From contig NZ_CP089214.1 of the NCBI RefSeq assembly GCF_021183625.1, positions 6,262,001-6,326,000 on the forward strand: 64,000 nt of DNA, read 5' to 3'. Origin of the DNA: Nocardia asteroides. GTDB lineage: Bacteria > Actinomycetota > Actinomycetes > Mycobacteriales > Mycobacteriaceae. Position 1 is the first letter of the stretch. Every line of letters starts with the position of its first letter. This document shows positions 8,935 to 18,795 of the stretch, one piece after another. The notes beneath the pieces are model-generated. The model ran no database searches. It worked only from the letters and a program-made list of their open reading frames with translations, and was not told the DNA's origin. Both the position numbers and the translations under genes were made by a program.

Positions 8935-9747
8935 CTACTTCAATCCGGAGCGCACGAAGGCGTTCACGATGTGCCGCTGCAGCAGCAGGTACATGATCAG
9001 CACCGGCAGGCAGGCGAGCCCGGCGAGCGCCATCATCGGCCCCCACTGGTCGCCCTCGGTGCCCATGAAGCTGCGCAGCCCCAGCTGCAGCACGCTGTTC
9101 GACTGCCGCAGCACGACGGCAGGCCAGAAGTACTCGTTCCAGGCGTTGATGAAGAGCAGGATGCCGAGCGCGGCCAGCGCGGGGCGCAGGTTGGGCACCA
9201 CGACGGTCCACAGGATGGACCAGGAGGAGCGGCCGTCGATCCGGGCCGCCGCCACCAGCTCCTTGGGGAAGCTCGCCATGTGCTGGCGCAGCAGCAGCAC
9301 CGCCAGCGCCGAGCAGAGCGTGGGCAGCGCGACCCCGATCAGCGTGTTGATCAGCCCCAGCTGGGTGAGCAGCACGTAGTTCGGCAGCATGGTCACCTGG
9401 AACGGCACCAGCCAGGTGCCGACGAACGCCAGGTAGAGCACGCGCTGGAACGGGAAGGTGTACAGCGCGAAGGCGTACGAGGCGAGCAGCGCCACCAGCA
9501 GCTGCCCGGCCGCGGAGAACGCCGCGACGAAGAAGGTGTTGCCGATCAGCCCGAGCACGTCCACCTTGTCGGCGGCGTCGGTGTAGTTGGCGATCGAGAG
9601 CGGCCACGGGAACGGCGTCAGCGAGGTGACCTCCTCCGGCCTGCGCAGCGAGGTCGCGAAGAGCCAGTAGATCGGGAACACCGCGATCAGCGCGGTCGCG
9701 CCGAGCAGCAGGTGGCTGCCGAGCGCGCGCAGGCGGTCAATCGTCAT
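8935..9747 (-). CDS. Carbohydrate/glycerol-3-phosphate-type ABC transporter inner-membrane permease (UgpE/MalG-like)
   Basis: This 270-residue permease has six hydrophobic helices. The EAA loop reads KELVAAARIDG, then WSILWTVVVPNLRPALAAL, as in MalG/UgpE proteins. ATG 9747 was chosen because GGAGAAGG stands 8 nt before it. A TTG nine bases earlier is the alternative. The gene overlaps the partner permease by 11 nt and is last in the operon. With the partner it forms the channel for the binding protein encoded at 11.7 kb. Confidence 0.88.
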   Translation of the reverse strand: MTIDRLRALGSHLLLGATALIAVFPIYWLFATSLRRPEEVTSLTPFPWPLSIANYTDAADKVDVLGLIGNTFFVAAFSAAGQLLVALLASYAFALYTFPFQRVLYLAFVGTWLVPFQVTMLPNYVLLTQLGLINTLIGVALPTLCSALAVLLLRQHMASFPKELVAAARIDGRSSWSILWTVVVPNLRPALAALGILLFINAWNEYFWPAVVLRQSNSVLQLGLRSFMGTEGDQWGPMMALAGLACLPVLIMYLLLQRHIVNAFVRSGLK

Positions 9748-10789
9748 GGAAGGCAACCTTCTCCGAGATCCAGACCAGGGCTCCGGCGAGCACGCCGAAC
9801 CCGAGGAAGAGCAGCACCCCGGCGGCGGCGCTGAGCCCGGCGTCGAAGCTGTGGAAGGCGTAGTCCCACAGCAGGTAGTAGATGTTCGTCGTGGCCTGCG
9901 ACGGCCCGCCCTGGGTCATCGAGTCGATCAGCGGGAAGGTGAGCGCGGGGCTGAGCAGCACCGTGGTGAGCACCATGAACATCAGGGTGGGGGAGAGCAG
10001 CGGCAGCGTGATCCAGCGCCGGATCTGGCCGGGGCTCGCGCCGTCGACCTGGGCGGCCTCGTCGTAGTCGCTGCTGATCCCGGCCAGCCCGGCCCAGATC
10101 ACCAGCACCGCGAAGCCGAGCAGCTGCCAGCCGGTGATCACGATGATCACCGTGTGCGCGGTGTCCACGTCGTAGACCCAGTTGCGGTCGCTGTCCAGCA
10201 GTTGCCCGACGACGCCGCCGCCCGGGTGCAGCAGCCAGCGCCACACCGCGGCCGCCGCCACCGGCGCCACCAGGAAGGGCGCGAAGATGAAGGCGTGGTA
10301 GAGGGTGCGAGCCCGGCCGTGCACCCGCCGCCCGGCCAGCGCGACGAGCAGCGGGAGCAGCACGGTGAAGGGCAGCAGCCCGAGGATCAGCACGCCGGTC
10401 CGGCCGAGCGAGTTCCAGAAGGCCGGAAGCTCCAGCAGCCGTTCGTAGTTGCCGGTGCCGACCGGCGTCATCGGCTGGGTCGGCAGCAGGTTCCACGAGT
10501 AGGTGGAGAGCTCGAACGCCTGCACCAGCGGCCGGTACGTCCACACCACCAGCAGCACCAGCGCGGGTGCCAGGTACAGGTAGGGGACGAGGCCCCGCCC
10601 CAGCCGGCGGAGCCGGGCGGAGGCCGGGGCGGTGCCCGCCTTCCCCGACTCGCCGACGGAAGCAGAGCTGCCGACGGAGGCCGACTTGTCGACGGAGGCC
10701 GACTTGTCGAGGGCAGCGGTCTCGGCGAGGGCAGCGGTCTCGGCGAGGGCAGCGGGCTCGTCGAGGGCGGGCGCGTCGAGCACGAACAT
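9737..10789 (-). CDS. ABC transporter permease (UgpA/MalF-like) with repeat-containing N-terminal extension
   Basis: This 350-residue permease follows the phosphodiesterase gene by 2 nt. The first 60 residues form an unusual cytoplasmic extension of alternating AETAAL and DKSASV hexapeptides, encoded by the 18-bp repeat array. The normal MalF-like core then follows (LVPYLYLAPALVLLVV, the LAGISSDYDEAAQVDG loop that contacts the ATPase, and TQGGPSQAT). The extension is not typical of the family and probably varies between strains. The partner is the permease encoded immediately downstream. Confidence 0.87.
   Translation of the reverse strand: MFVLDAPALDEPAALAETAALAETAALDKSASVDKSASVGSSASVGESGKAGTAPASARLRRLGRGLVPYLYLAPALVLLVVWTYRPLVQAFELSTYSWNLLPTQPMTPVGTGNYERLLELPAFWNSLGRTGVLILGLLPFTVLLPLLVALAGRRVHGRARTLYHAFIFAPFLVAPVAAAAVWRWLLHPGGGVVGQLLDSDRNWVYDVDTAHTVIIVITGWQLLGFAVLVIWAGLAGISSDYDEAAQVDGASPGQIRRWITLPLLSPTLMFMVLTTVLLSPALTFPLIDSMTQGGPSQATTNIYYLLWDYAFHSFDAGLSAAAGVLLFLGFGVLAGALVWISEKVAFHDD
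10652..10777. repeat. Seven 18-bp tandem repeats in a permease N-terminus
   Basis: Seven units of exactly 18 bp run from 10652 to 10777. Three resemble GGCGAGGGCAGCGGTCTC and three resemble GCCGACGGAGGCCGACTT. They are in frame in the minus-strand permease gene and encode hexapeptides such as DKSASV and AETAAL. The period matches the arrays at 3.0 and 39.9 kb. Confidence 0.9.
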
Positions 10790-10791
10790 GG

Positions 10792-11631
10792 CTACCGCGC
10801 CTCCGCCGCGAGGGCGGCGAGCTGGTCCAGCGTCGCCTGCTCGTCCCGCTCGTAGAGCGCCGCGGCAGGCGTCGCCTCGACCGCGGTCGCCACCAGCGAA
10901 TCGCCGACGACGTCGATCCGGCTGTACCCGAACGCGGCGTACCCGCGCTGCCTGCCGACCGGGGCGAAGGAATCCTGCCGGAACGAGGTCGCCGGGCCGA
11001 CCCACACCGGGATCCCGGCCAGCGCCGACGCCGCGGTGAGGTGGCTGTGCCCGCAGACGATCAACCGGACATCGCTGCCGCGCAGCACCTCGGCCAGCCG
11101 CTCCGGCTGCCGCAGCCGCAGCAGCTGCGAGACCGGCAGCGCCGAGGGGATGGGCGGGTGGTGCAGCACGAGCAGGGTGCCGTGCGGGGCCGGTTCGCGC
11201 AGCAGCTCGCGCAGCCGCTCCAGCTGCTCGTCGCTCAGCTCGCCGTGGTGCAGCCCGGGAACGCTGCTGTCCAGCAGCACGATCCGCAGCCCGGCGATCT
11301 CCGCCACCTGGTCGGTCTCGGCGTCAGCGCCGCCGAGCAGCTCGGCCCCGAAGGCCGCGCGCTCGTCGTGGTTGCCCGGCGTGTAGAGCACGCGCGCGCC
11401 GAGCTCGCCGGCGACCGGCTCGACCGCGTCGCGCAGCCGCCGGTACGCCTCAGGCGAGCCGTCGTCGGCGAGGTCGCCGGAGAAGACGATGGCATCGATG
11501 TCGCGGTGCGAGGCGCGCAGCTGGTGCAGCACGTGCGTGAGGTTGGCGAAGGTGTCGACGGTGCCGTGCACGCGTTCGCCGGTGGCGCGGATATGGGTGT
11601 CGGTGAGCTGGACGATGGTCACCTCGGACAT
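10792..11631 (-). CDS. Calcineurin-like metallophosphodiesterase (CpdA/GpdQ-type)
   Basis: This 279-residue protein carries all the two-metal motifs of class III phosphodiesterases: D11-x-H13 (TDTHI), GD53LAD, GNH88DE, a mid-protein HH (LVLHHPP) and the C-terminal GHSH. The family includes CpdA/Icc (cyclic AMP) and GpdQ (glycerophosphodiesters). It lies inside an ABC-transporter operon of the Ugp type, between the binding protein and the permeases. Cleavage of an imported phosphodiester therefore fits better than a signalling role, but that is inference. No signal peptide is visible, so it should act in the cytoplasm. Confidence 0.85.
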   Translation of the reverse strand: MSEVTIVQLTDTHIRATGERVHGTVDTFANLTHVLHQLRASHRDIDAIVFSGDLADDGSPEAYRRLRDAVEPVAGELGARVLYTPGNHDERAAFGAELLGGADAETDQVAEIAGLRIVLLDSSVPGLHHGELSDEQLERLRELLREPAPHGTLLVLHHPPIPSALPVSQLLRLRQPERLAEVLRGSDVRLIVCGHSHLTAASALAGIPVWVGPATSFRQDSFAPVGRQRGYAAFGYSRIDVVGDSLVATAVEATPAAALYERDEQATLDQLAALAAEAR

Positions 11632-11648
11632 GGAGCCCCCTTGCGGAA

Positions 11649-11675
11649 CCGCGCGCCCCGGGAGGGGACGCGCGG
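11649..11675 (-). terminator. GC-rich hairpin between binding-protein gene and downstream operon genes
   Basis: CCGCGCG pairs perfectly with CGCGCGG, and the inside folds again as CCCC-GGGA-GGGG. No U-tract follows. It sits in the only sizeable gap (75 bp) of the operon, just after the binding-protein gene. It probably acts as a stabiliser or partial terminator that keeps the binding protein in excess over the membrane parts. Confidence 0.55.
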
Positions 11676-11706
11676 CTCGAATCGTTGGTCGGTTACGGAT
11701 GGCCGG

Positions 11707-13077
11707 TCACTGCTGCGGCATCAGCTGGGCGCCCTGGTCACGCGCCGTGCCGAGCGTGGCCTTGGGGTCCTTGTTCTGGAAGACGGCGGCCTCGACCGCG
11801 TCCATCATGCCGTCGCGGATCTGCAGGTAGTTGTTGCCCGGCATGGAGATCCAGGGCTCCATGCTCGCCAGCTGCGCCACGTTCGGCGCCAGCAGCGGGT
11901 TCTTCGCGGCCCAGCCCTGCAGCCCCGCCGGATCGTTCATCAGCCCGGTGCGCAGCGGCAGGTAGCCGATGCCCTGCGAGATGGTGGTGTACGCGCCCTC
12001 GCTGGTCAGGAACCTGATCAGCTCCCACGAGGCGCGCTGCTTGGCCGGGTCGTTCGACAGGATGTGCAGCGACGCACCGGAATTGGTCGGCACCACCGGC
12101 TTGCCGGCGAAGGCGGGCATGGGCGCCGCGCGCAGGTCCCACTTGTCCTTGGCGCCGGAGACGAAGGTGCCCTGCACCGCGCTGGTCTCCAGGATCATGC
12201 CGATCTCGCCGCGACCGAACGCCTCGTACCCCTGCTTCTGCTGGAGCCGGGGCATGCTGCCCGACTCCACCAGCCGCTGACCCAGCGCCGCCACCTCGAC
12301 CGCCGGGGTGTCGGCGAAGGTGAGGTTGCGCCGATCCTCGGAGATCACCCGGCCGCCGTTGGAGCGCACCAGCGACTGGAAGCACCAGTCCTTGGCGGTC
12401 TTGGTCAGGCAGTCGATGTAGACGCCGCCCTTGCCGGTCTTGGCGATCGCCGCCGCGGCGGTGCTGACCTCGTCCCAGGTGGTCGGCGGCTTCGCCGGGT
12501 CCAGCCCGGCCTCGGTGAAGAGCGAGGCGTTGAAGTAGAGCACCGGGGTGGAGAAGACGAACGGCACCCCGTACGTGTGGCCGTTCCAGTCCGCGAGGGT
12601 GCGCGCCCGCGGCGCGTACGGGTGCTTGCTGCCGTCGAAGTTGGCCGCCACCGCGTCCTTGCCGACCAGCGAGTCGAGCGGCTTCGCGCCCAGCTGATTG
12701 ATGGTGAAGTCCAGGTCGCTGAAGCCGAGCTGGGCGACGTCCGGCGGGGTGCCCGCCACCATCTGGTTCTGGATGCTGGAGATTGTGTCGGTGGCCGGGT
12801 TGGGGCTGTTGCCCTGCGGCTTCTGCGCCGTGACTTCAATATTCGGGTGCGTCGCGCGGAACTCGCCGAGCAGCTTGTCGAAGGTGTCGGTCCACGCGCC
12901 CGCGAGGCCGTAGTTGTAGGACTCGAAGACGATCGAGACCTTCTGGTCCGGAGCGAGCTCCGGGACGAGGGAGGTCTGCGCGTCCCCGTCGGACGCGGTC
13001 GGGCCGAGGCCGCCGCACGCGCTGAGCGCGAGGACCGCCGCGAACACCAGGCCCAGTACGGGCACGGTGCGTTTCAC
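11707..13077 (-). CDS. ABC transporter extracellular solute-binding lipoprotein (UgpB/MalE-like)
   Basis: This 456-residue protein has a lipoprotein signal peptide with LSAC at residues 18-21, so Cys21 should be lipid-modified after cleavage. The mature part is a type-1 extracellular solute-binding protein, with EFRATHPNIEV, PPDVAQLGFSDL, TYGVPFVFSTPVLYFN and PTTWDEV, as in UgpB/MalE proteins. It captures the substrate outside the membrane and delivers it to the two permeases. The ligand cannot be read from sequence. The Ugp-like ATPase and a phosphodiesterase in the same operon suggest a glycerophospho-compound, but a sugar is possible. Confidence 0.9.
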   Translation of the reverse strand: MKRTVPVLGLVFAAVLALSACGGLGPTASDGDAQTSLVPELAPDQKVSIVFESYNYGLAGAWTDTFDKLLGEFRATHPNIEVTAQKPQGNSPNPATDTISSIQNQMVAGTPPDVAQLGFSDLDFTINQLGAKPLDSLVGKDAVAANFDGSKHPYAPRARTLADWNGHTYGVPFVFSTPVLYFNASLFTEAGLDPAKPPTTWDEVSTAAAAIAKTGKGGVYIDCLTKTAKDWCFQSLVRSNGGRVISEDRRNLTFADTPAVEVAALGQRLVESGSMPRLQQKQGYEAFGRGEIGMILETSAVQGTFVSGAKDKWDLRAAPMPAFAGKPVVPTNSGASLHILSNDPAKQRASWELIRFLTSEGAYTTISQGIGYLPLRTGLMNDPAGLQGWAAKNPLLAPNVAQLASMEPWISMPGNNYLQIRDGMMDAVEAAVFQNKDPKATLGTARDQGAQLMPQQ

Positions 13078-13118
13078 TGTGTTCTCCTCATCATCGGAAG
13101 AAGTGCGAGCCTGACGAA

Positions 13119-14245
<1,127 letters not shown>

Positions 14246-14246
<1 letters not shown>

Positions 14247-15121
14247 CACGCGCCCCGCGCCCATGCGGCGATCCGGGCGGCCAGCACCGGGGAGTCCTTG
14301 ACCCAGGTGAAGTGGTCGCGATGGGCGACGCCGGAGCTCGCGTCCACGTGCCAGCGGGTGACCCGTGCGCTCGGCATCCGGCCGACCAGGAAGTCGACAT
14401 TGGACTTCGGGCCGAGTACATCGGAGTCCAGCGAGATCACCAGCACCGGCTTGGCCAGCCGGCGCAGCAGCGAGTTGTACCGCCGCCGCGAACCTTTCGG
14501 CCGGTAGAAGCTGGTGAGCGAGTGCATCGACCAGTCCCGCATGACCCCGCCCGGCATCGGCGCCGGGATCAGCACCCCGCCCGGCCACTGCCCGGTCCGG
14601 CGGGAGACCCAGCCGATGTACTGGATCTGGCTCAGCGCCTCCCACCAGCGCCGCACCCCGAAGGCGTACCAGAAGACCGTCCCGGTGCCGATGATGCCGA
14701 CCCCCGCCACCCGCTCCGGCTCCGCGCTCGCGAAGAGCAGCGCGAGCTGCCCGCCGAGGCTGTGCCCGAAGAGGTACAGCGGCGCCGCCGGGAAGCGGTC
14801 GTGGACAGCGGCGACGATGGCGGGCAGATCGGTCTCGATCATCTCCCGGTAGCCGAAGTCGCGGTGCTCGCCGAGCGCGGGAGTGGCCTCGCCGTGCGCG
14901 CGCAGGTCGGTGGTGGCGACGGAGAGCCCCTCGGCGTGCAGGCTCGCCGCGAGCGCCAGGTAGTGCTTGGCCTTCATGGCCATGGCGGGCAGGATCAGCA
15001 CGACCGGGGCGTCCGGCTGCGCGGCGGCCAGGAAGCGCACGGTGAAGGTGACGCCGTCCGCGGTCGCGACCGCGGCGGACTCCAGCTCGGTGAACTTCGG
15101 CAGCTTGCTCGGGGCACTCAT
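14246..15121 (-). CDS. Alpha/beta hydrolase, serine esterase/lysophospholipase-like
   Basis: This 291-residue alpha/beta hydrolase has the nucleophile elbow GHSLGG around residue 120 and an early VVLILPAMAMKAKHY oxyanion region. A late Asp (SLDSDVLGP) and His (VAHRDHFTW) complete the triad. The lid region contains basic clusters (RPKGSRRRYNSLLRR). There is no signal peptide. It is translationally coupled to the ATPase downstream and the thioesterase upstream, so it belongs to the transporter operon. Ester or lysophospholipid hydrolysis on an imported lipid fragment is the natural guess. Confidence 0.82.
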
Positions 15122-15642
15122 CGCTCGTTCTCCCCGGGGTTGGTGTCGCAGACGTAGTCGAAACCGAACTCGGCGACCAGCACGTCGGCGTCGTCCAGCA
15201 GCGCCGCCGGGATCACGATCTCGAACCGCTCGCGCACCGTGGAGGCGAGCACGCCCGCCACCGCCGCCGGCTCGACCGTGGCGATCGCCCGGATCCGGCC
15301 CGCCGCCGGGCGCTGGTAGCGCACGGTCGCGCCCCGCAGCACCAGCCGCCGCACCCGGTACAGCTTGCTCGCCGCCGCCCCGACGAAGGCGGCGGCTCCC
15401 GCGATGTCCGCCGCGGTGAAGAGCGCGCCCGCGTGCACGGTGCCCATGTGGTTGGTGGTCGGGCCGTCGGCGGGGATCTCCACCACCGCCCGCTCCGGGC
15501 CGATCTCGGTGATCTCGGTGCCGACGTGGGTGCCGAACGGGATCAGGGTGTGCGAGGTCGAGCGCAGGTATTCGTAGTCGACGTGCTCCGGATCGAGCTC
15601 CGGGTAGCCCGCCGCGAAGCCGGTGAGTTCACGCGTGGTCAT
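15118..15642 (-). CDS. Hotdog-fold thioesterase (PaaI/DUF4442-like)
   Basis: This 174-residue single hotdog domain has an N-terminal tail, GPTTNHMGTVHAGALFTAADIAGAAA as the long central helix with its preceding loop, and later strands (ATVRYQRPAAGRI). The NHMGTVHAGAL loop is the classical PaaI-type active-site region. It probably hydrolyses a medium acyl-CoA. It starts 13 nt after the acyl-CoA dehydrogenase stop and overlaps the hydrolase start by 4 nt, placing it firmly in the operon. Confidence 0.8.
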   Translation of the reverse strand: MTTRELTGFAAGYPELDPEHVDYEYLRSTSHTLIPFGTHVGTEITEIGPERAVVEIPADGPTTNHMGTVHAGALFTAADIAGAAAFVGAAASKLYRVRRLVLRGATVRYQRPAAGRIRAIATVEPAAVAGVLASTVRERFEIVIPAALLDDADVLVAEFGFDYVCDTNPGENER

Positions 15643-15655
15643 GGTGGTTCCCCTT

Positions 15656-16816
15656 TCAGCGGTGTGCGCGCAGCGCGCGGCGGGCGATGGAGGTGCGCAG
15701 CACCTCGGACGGGCCCTCGTAGATCCGGAACGCCCGCGCCTCGATCAGGAACCGGGCGACCAGGTGGTCCTCGCAGACGCCGAGCCCGCCGTGCAGCTGC
15801 ACCGCGCGGTCCAGCACCCGCCAGACCGCCTCGGAGACGAAGGTCTTCGCGATCGACGCCTCGTGCCGCGACTGCGAGGCGGTCGGGCCGTGCGCGTCGA
15901 TGGTCTCGGCGGCGGTGCGGATGACGCCGCGCGCCGCGACGATGTCCATCTCGCTGTCCGCGACCAGTGCCTGCGCCATGCCGTGCTCGGCGATCGGCGA
16001 CCCGAACGAGGTGCGCGCGTTGATGTGCCGCAGCGCCAGGTGGTGCCCGCGCACCGCGAGCCCGAGCCAGTTCATCGCGAACACCAGCCGCGAGGGTGCC
16101 AGCCGGACCTGGGCCAGCGGCAGCCCGTGGCCGACCGCGCCGAGCACCGCCGAGTCGGGCACCTCGCACTCCTCGAAGAACACCTCGCAGTGCCCGCCCG
16201 GCGCGCTGGTGTAGTCCATGGTCGGCATCCGCCGCCCGACCCGGAAGCCCGGATTGTCCGCGTCGACCAGGAACATGGTGGCGCCGTCATCGGTGTTCGC
16301 CACGCAGATGACGAAGGCCGCCCCCTGCGCGCCGGTGCAGAAGTGCTTGGCGCCGTCGATCACCCAGCCGCCGTCGGTCTCCCTGGCGTAGGTCCGCAGC
16401 ATGCCGGGATCGGAGCCCGCCCCCGGCGCGGGCTCGGTCATGGCGATGGCCGAGCGGACCTCGCCCGCGGCCAGCGGAGCCAGGTAGCGGCGCTGCTGCT
16501 CCTCGTTCGCGACGTGCGCGAGCAGGTGGATGTTGCCGTCGTCGGGCGCCCAGGCGTTCAGCGAGAGCGGGCCGAGCAGGCTGGCGCCCGCCGCCTCCAG
16601 CACCTGCGCCTGCTCCGCGGTGTTCAGTCCGAGCCCGCCGTAGCGCGGATCGGAGAGCGGCCCGAAGACCCCCGCCTCCCTGGCCAGTTTCTGCAGCTCC
16701 AGCCGCAGCGCGTCGTCCATCACCCGGCCGTCGACGACGACCTCGCGCTCCACCGGGACAACCTGCTCGTTGATGAACTGCGTGGTCCGCTCCACCAGAT
16801 CCGCGACGTTGTGCAT
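15656..16816 (-). CDS. Acyl-CoA dehydrogenase
   Basis: This 386-residue acyl-CoA dehydrogenase begins MHNVADLVERTT. An in-frame GTG gives 24 more residues, but the family alignment starts here. The N-terminal helical part contains FGPLSDPRYGGLGLN. The middle beta domain contains AIAMTEPAPGAGSD, WVIDGAKHFCTGA and FLVDADNPGF. The C-terminal domain has QLHGGLGVCEDHLVARF, matching the conserved LHGG region, and ends RTSIARRALR. It oxidises an acyl-CoA using FAD and passes electrons to ETF. It is first of the eight-gene run and suggests that the imported material carries an acyl or branched-chain carbon skeleton. Confidence 0.9.
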   Translation of the reverse strand: MHNVADLVERTTQFINEQVVPVEREVVVDGRVMDDALRLELQKLAREAGVFGPLSDPRYGGLGLNTAEQAQVLEAAGASLLGPLSLNAWAPDDGNIHLLAHVANEEQQRRYLAPLAAGEVRSAIAMTEPAPGAGSDPGMLRTYARETDGGWVIDGAKHFCTGAQGAAFVICVANTDDGATMFLVDADNPGFRVGRRMPTMDYTSAPGGHCEVFFEECEVPDSAVLGAVGHGLPLAQVRLAPSRLVFAMNWLGLAVRGHHLALRHINARTSFGSPIAEHGMAQALVADSEMDIVAARGVIRTAAETIDAHGPTASQSRHEASIAKTFVSEAVWRVLDRAVQLHGGLGVCEDHLVARFLIEARAFRIYEGPSEVLRTSIARRALRAHR

Positions 16817-16920
16817 GGCGCCAGTCTGGGTCGGCTGGTTCCGGGCGTGTCGGGGCGATAGGCGTTGTCGATCGACCGAATCATCCACCCGTTCGCGCCC
16901 TGCGCGGCGGTCGGTTTCCG

Positions 16921-16939
16921 GTGACGGTTACCGCGTCAC
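16921..16939. promoter_or_regulatory. Inverted repeat GTGACG-N7-CGTCAC in a divergent promoter region
   Basis: Perfect 6-bp arms at 16921-16926 and 16934-16939 lie between the acyl-CoA dehydrogenase operon and the ferredoxin reductase. A TetR- or GntR-type repressor site controlling one or both is likely. The repressor gene is not in the immediate neighbourhood. Confidence 0.4.
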
Positions 16940-16960
16940 ACCGTCCGGTGAGGAGACCAG

Positions 16961-17887
16961 ATGACCGACATCACGGCACGGGTGCGCGCCCGCAGGGACG
17001 AGGCGGAAGGCGTCTTCGCGCTCGACCTGGCCGACGCCTCCGGCGCCCCGCTGCCGCGCTGGCGTCCGGGTGCCCACATCGACGTCGCCGTGGGCCCGAC
17101 CGGGGTCAGGCAGTACTCGCTCTGCGGCGACCCCGGCGACTCCGCGAGCTGGCGCATCGCCGTCCTGCACGAACCCGGCGGCCGGGGCGGCTCGGACCAC
17201 CTGCACCGCACCGCGCTGGAGGGCTCGCTGCTCCAGGTCTCCGAGCCCCGTAACAACTTCGAGCTGGTCGAGGCCGAGGAGTACCTGTTCGTGGCGGGCG
17301 GGATCGGCATCACCCCGATCCTGGCCATGACCACCACCGCCGCGGCACCGTGGTCGCTCTACTACGGCGGCCGCAGCCGTGCCCACATGGCCTTCGCCGG
17401 ATTGCTGGCGGAGCGCCACCCGGACGCCACGAGATTGCTGCCGCAGGACGAGCACGGCCTGCTCCCCATCACCGAGCTGCTTGACCGCCACCCCCGCGCC
17501 ACCGTCTACTGCTGCGGCCCCGAACCGCTGCTCGCCGCCACCGTCGCGGCGGGCACCGAGCGCGGAATGCCCGTACACGTCGAACGATTCGCGCCCAAGC
17601 CGGTCGTGGCGGGGGCCGACACCGAGTTCGAGGTGCGGCTGGCGAGCACCGGCCGGACCTTCGTCGTGCCACCGGGACGATCCATCGCCGACGTGCTGGA
17701 GGGCGCGGGCGTCCCGGTCATCACCTCCTGCCGCGAAGGCACCTGCGGCAGCTGCGAGACGACCGTGCTCGCCGGCGCCGTCGACCACCGCGACTCACTG
17801 CTCACCGAGGACGAACGGGCCGCCGGGAAAACCATGATGCTCTGCGTCTCCCGCGCCCGGCAGGAGCTGCTCGTCCTCGACCTCTGA
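16961..17887 (+). CDS. PDR/VanB-type ferredoxin-NAD(P)H oxidoreductase (flavin + C-terminal [2Fe-2S])
   Basis: This 308-residue phthalate-dioxygenase-reductase-type protein has RQYSLCGD for FMN binding near residue 50, GGIGITPILAM for the nucleotide near 110 and YCCGPEPLL at the end of the NAD domain. The C-terminal plant-type [2Fe-2S] ferredoxin has CREGTCGSC and a last Cys in MMLCVSRA. It passes electrons from NAD(P)H to an oxygenase or P450 partner. GAGGAGACC precedes the ATG. No oxygenase component is adjacent. The divergent acyl-CoA dehydrogenase operon is the nearest neighbour, so the partner is unknown. Confidence 0.9.
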   Translation: MTDITARVRARRDEAEGVFALDLADASGAPLPRWRPGAHIDVAVGPTGVRQYSLCGDPGDSASWRIAVLHEPGGRGGSDHLHRTALEGSLLQVSEPRNNFELVEAEEYLFVAGGIGITPILAMTTTAAAPWSLYYGGRSRAHMAFAGLLAERHPDATRLLPQDEHGLLPITELLDRHPRATVYCCGPEPLLAATVAAGTERGMPVHVERFAPKPVVAGADTEFEVRLASTGRTFVVPPGRSIADVLEGAGVPVITSCREGTCGSCETTVLAGAVDHRDSLLTEDERAAGKTMMLCVSRARQELLVLDL

Positions 17888-17894
17888 ACTTCCC

Positions 17895-17912
17895 GCGGCC
17901 CGACCGGGCCGC
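17895..17912 (+). terminator. Short GC hairpin after the ferredoxin reductase
   Basis: GCGGCCC-GACC-GGGCCGC is a perfect 7-bp stem 8 nt after the stop codon. It lacks a U-tract, as many actinobacterial terminators do. Confidence 0.5.
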
Positions 17913-17945
17913 CGGGTGCACCGAAAACCGAGAGGAAACATCAGG

Positions 17946-18650
17946 ATGAGGAAGATCGTCGCGGTGGCCGCGGGCCTGGTCGCCGCCTGCGGAATCGCGT
18001 CCGGCACCGCCGGCGCGGCCCCGGCCGGTGACGGCACCGTCGATTTCACCGCGCACGCCACCGACACCCAGAGCATCATCAGCGTCGACGAGGGCTCCCT
18101 CGTGATCGAGGACGCCGCGCTGAAGATCAAGGCCCCGAACGGCGACCTCATCGCCGGGACGCCCCTGAGCTTCCGCGTCGACGACTTCGAGTTCCCCATC
18201 GTCGCGCAGATCGCGGACCGCACCGCGACCCTGACCCCGCAGCTCGACGTGGCGCAGGCCGTCTACAAGCCGGTCGCGCTGCCGTACGAGGACAAGGCGC
18301 CGTTCAAGAACGAGTACGACCGTGAGGTCGCCGCCTGGTCGCGGCTGACCAGCACGATCAGCGCCGGCGCCACCATCGGCACCCTGGTCGGCGGGCTCGT
18401 CGGCGGCGCGGCCGGTTGCGTGCTCGGCGGCATCGCCGGGGCGACCGTCGCCTCCGCGACCATCGTCGGGCTGTTCGGCCCGTTCGTCCCGGCGGCGGCC
18501 ATCGGCTGCATCGGCGGGATCCTCGCCATCGGGGCGCTCGGCACGCTGGTCGGGCAGATCGTGGTCACCGCGCCGGTGATCATCGGTGCGGCCATCCAGT
18601 ACTTCTCCACGATCAACGCGCCCGCGCCGGTTCCGCCGGCGGCGAAGTAG
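17946..18650 (+). CDS. Secreted protein with glycine-zipper hydrophobic C-terminal half, function unknown
   Basis: This 234-residue protein starts at ATG 17946. A start 30 nt earlier would add a poor N-terminus. It has a signal peptide (MRKIVAVAAGLVAACG, cleavage probable near AGA-APAG at 24-25). The VAAC at 12-15 resembles a lipobox but comes very early. Residues 35-120 form a soluble, beta-rich-looking domain. Residues 145-225 are hydrophobic with G-x3-G spacing (GTLVGGLVGGAAGCVLGG, then AAIGCIGGILAIGALG), i.e. a glycine zipper able to insert in membranes. Such exported proteins are common in Nocardia and mycobacteria. I do not know their job. Confidence 0.75.
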   Translation: MRKIVAVAAGLVAACGIASGTAGAAPAGDGTVDFTAHATDTQSIISVDEGSLVIEDAALKIKAPNGDLIAGTPLSFRVDDFEFPIVAQIADRTATLTPQLDVAQAVYKPVALPYEDKAPFKNEYDREVAAWSRLTSTISAGATIGTLVGGLVGGAAGCVLGGIAGATVASATIVGLFGPFVPAAAIGCIGGILAIGALGTLVGQIVVTAPVIIGAAIQYFSTINAPAPVPPAAK

Positions 18651-18685
18651 GGCGTACAGGCCCGGCGGTAGGTCCGGGGGACAGG

Positions 18686-18717
18686 CGGCTCCATCCGGGT
18701 TGGTCCGGGTGGAGCCG
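18686..18717 (+). terminator. Hairpin after the secreted-protein gene
   Basis: CGGCTCCA (18686-18693) pairs perfectly with TGGAGCCG (18710-18717) around a 16-nt loop that can itself pair through CCGG. It lies 36 nt past the stop, without a U-run. It also argues that the following small gene begins downstream of it. Confidence 0.55.
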
Positions 18718-18795
18718 CTGTGCGTTTCGCCACCGGGTTCCTGCTACCCCGCTGAGCGGCGTTTATCCGATTCGCAGGCGGGCATCTCCGGCGAT

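Noticed and set aside
15656..16888. Longer acyl-CoA dehydrogenase starting at GTG 16888
   Set aside because: The additional 24 residues are not part of the family fold, and the extended frame would take up the region close to the divergent promoter. ATG 16816 matches the family start.
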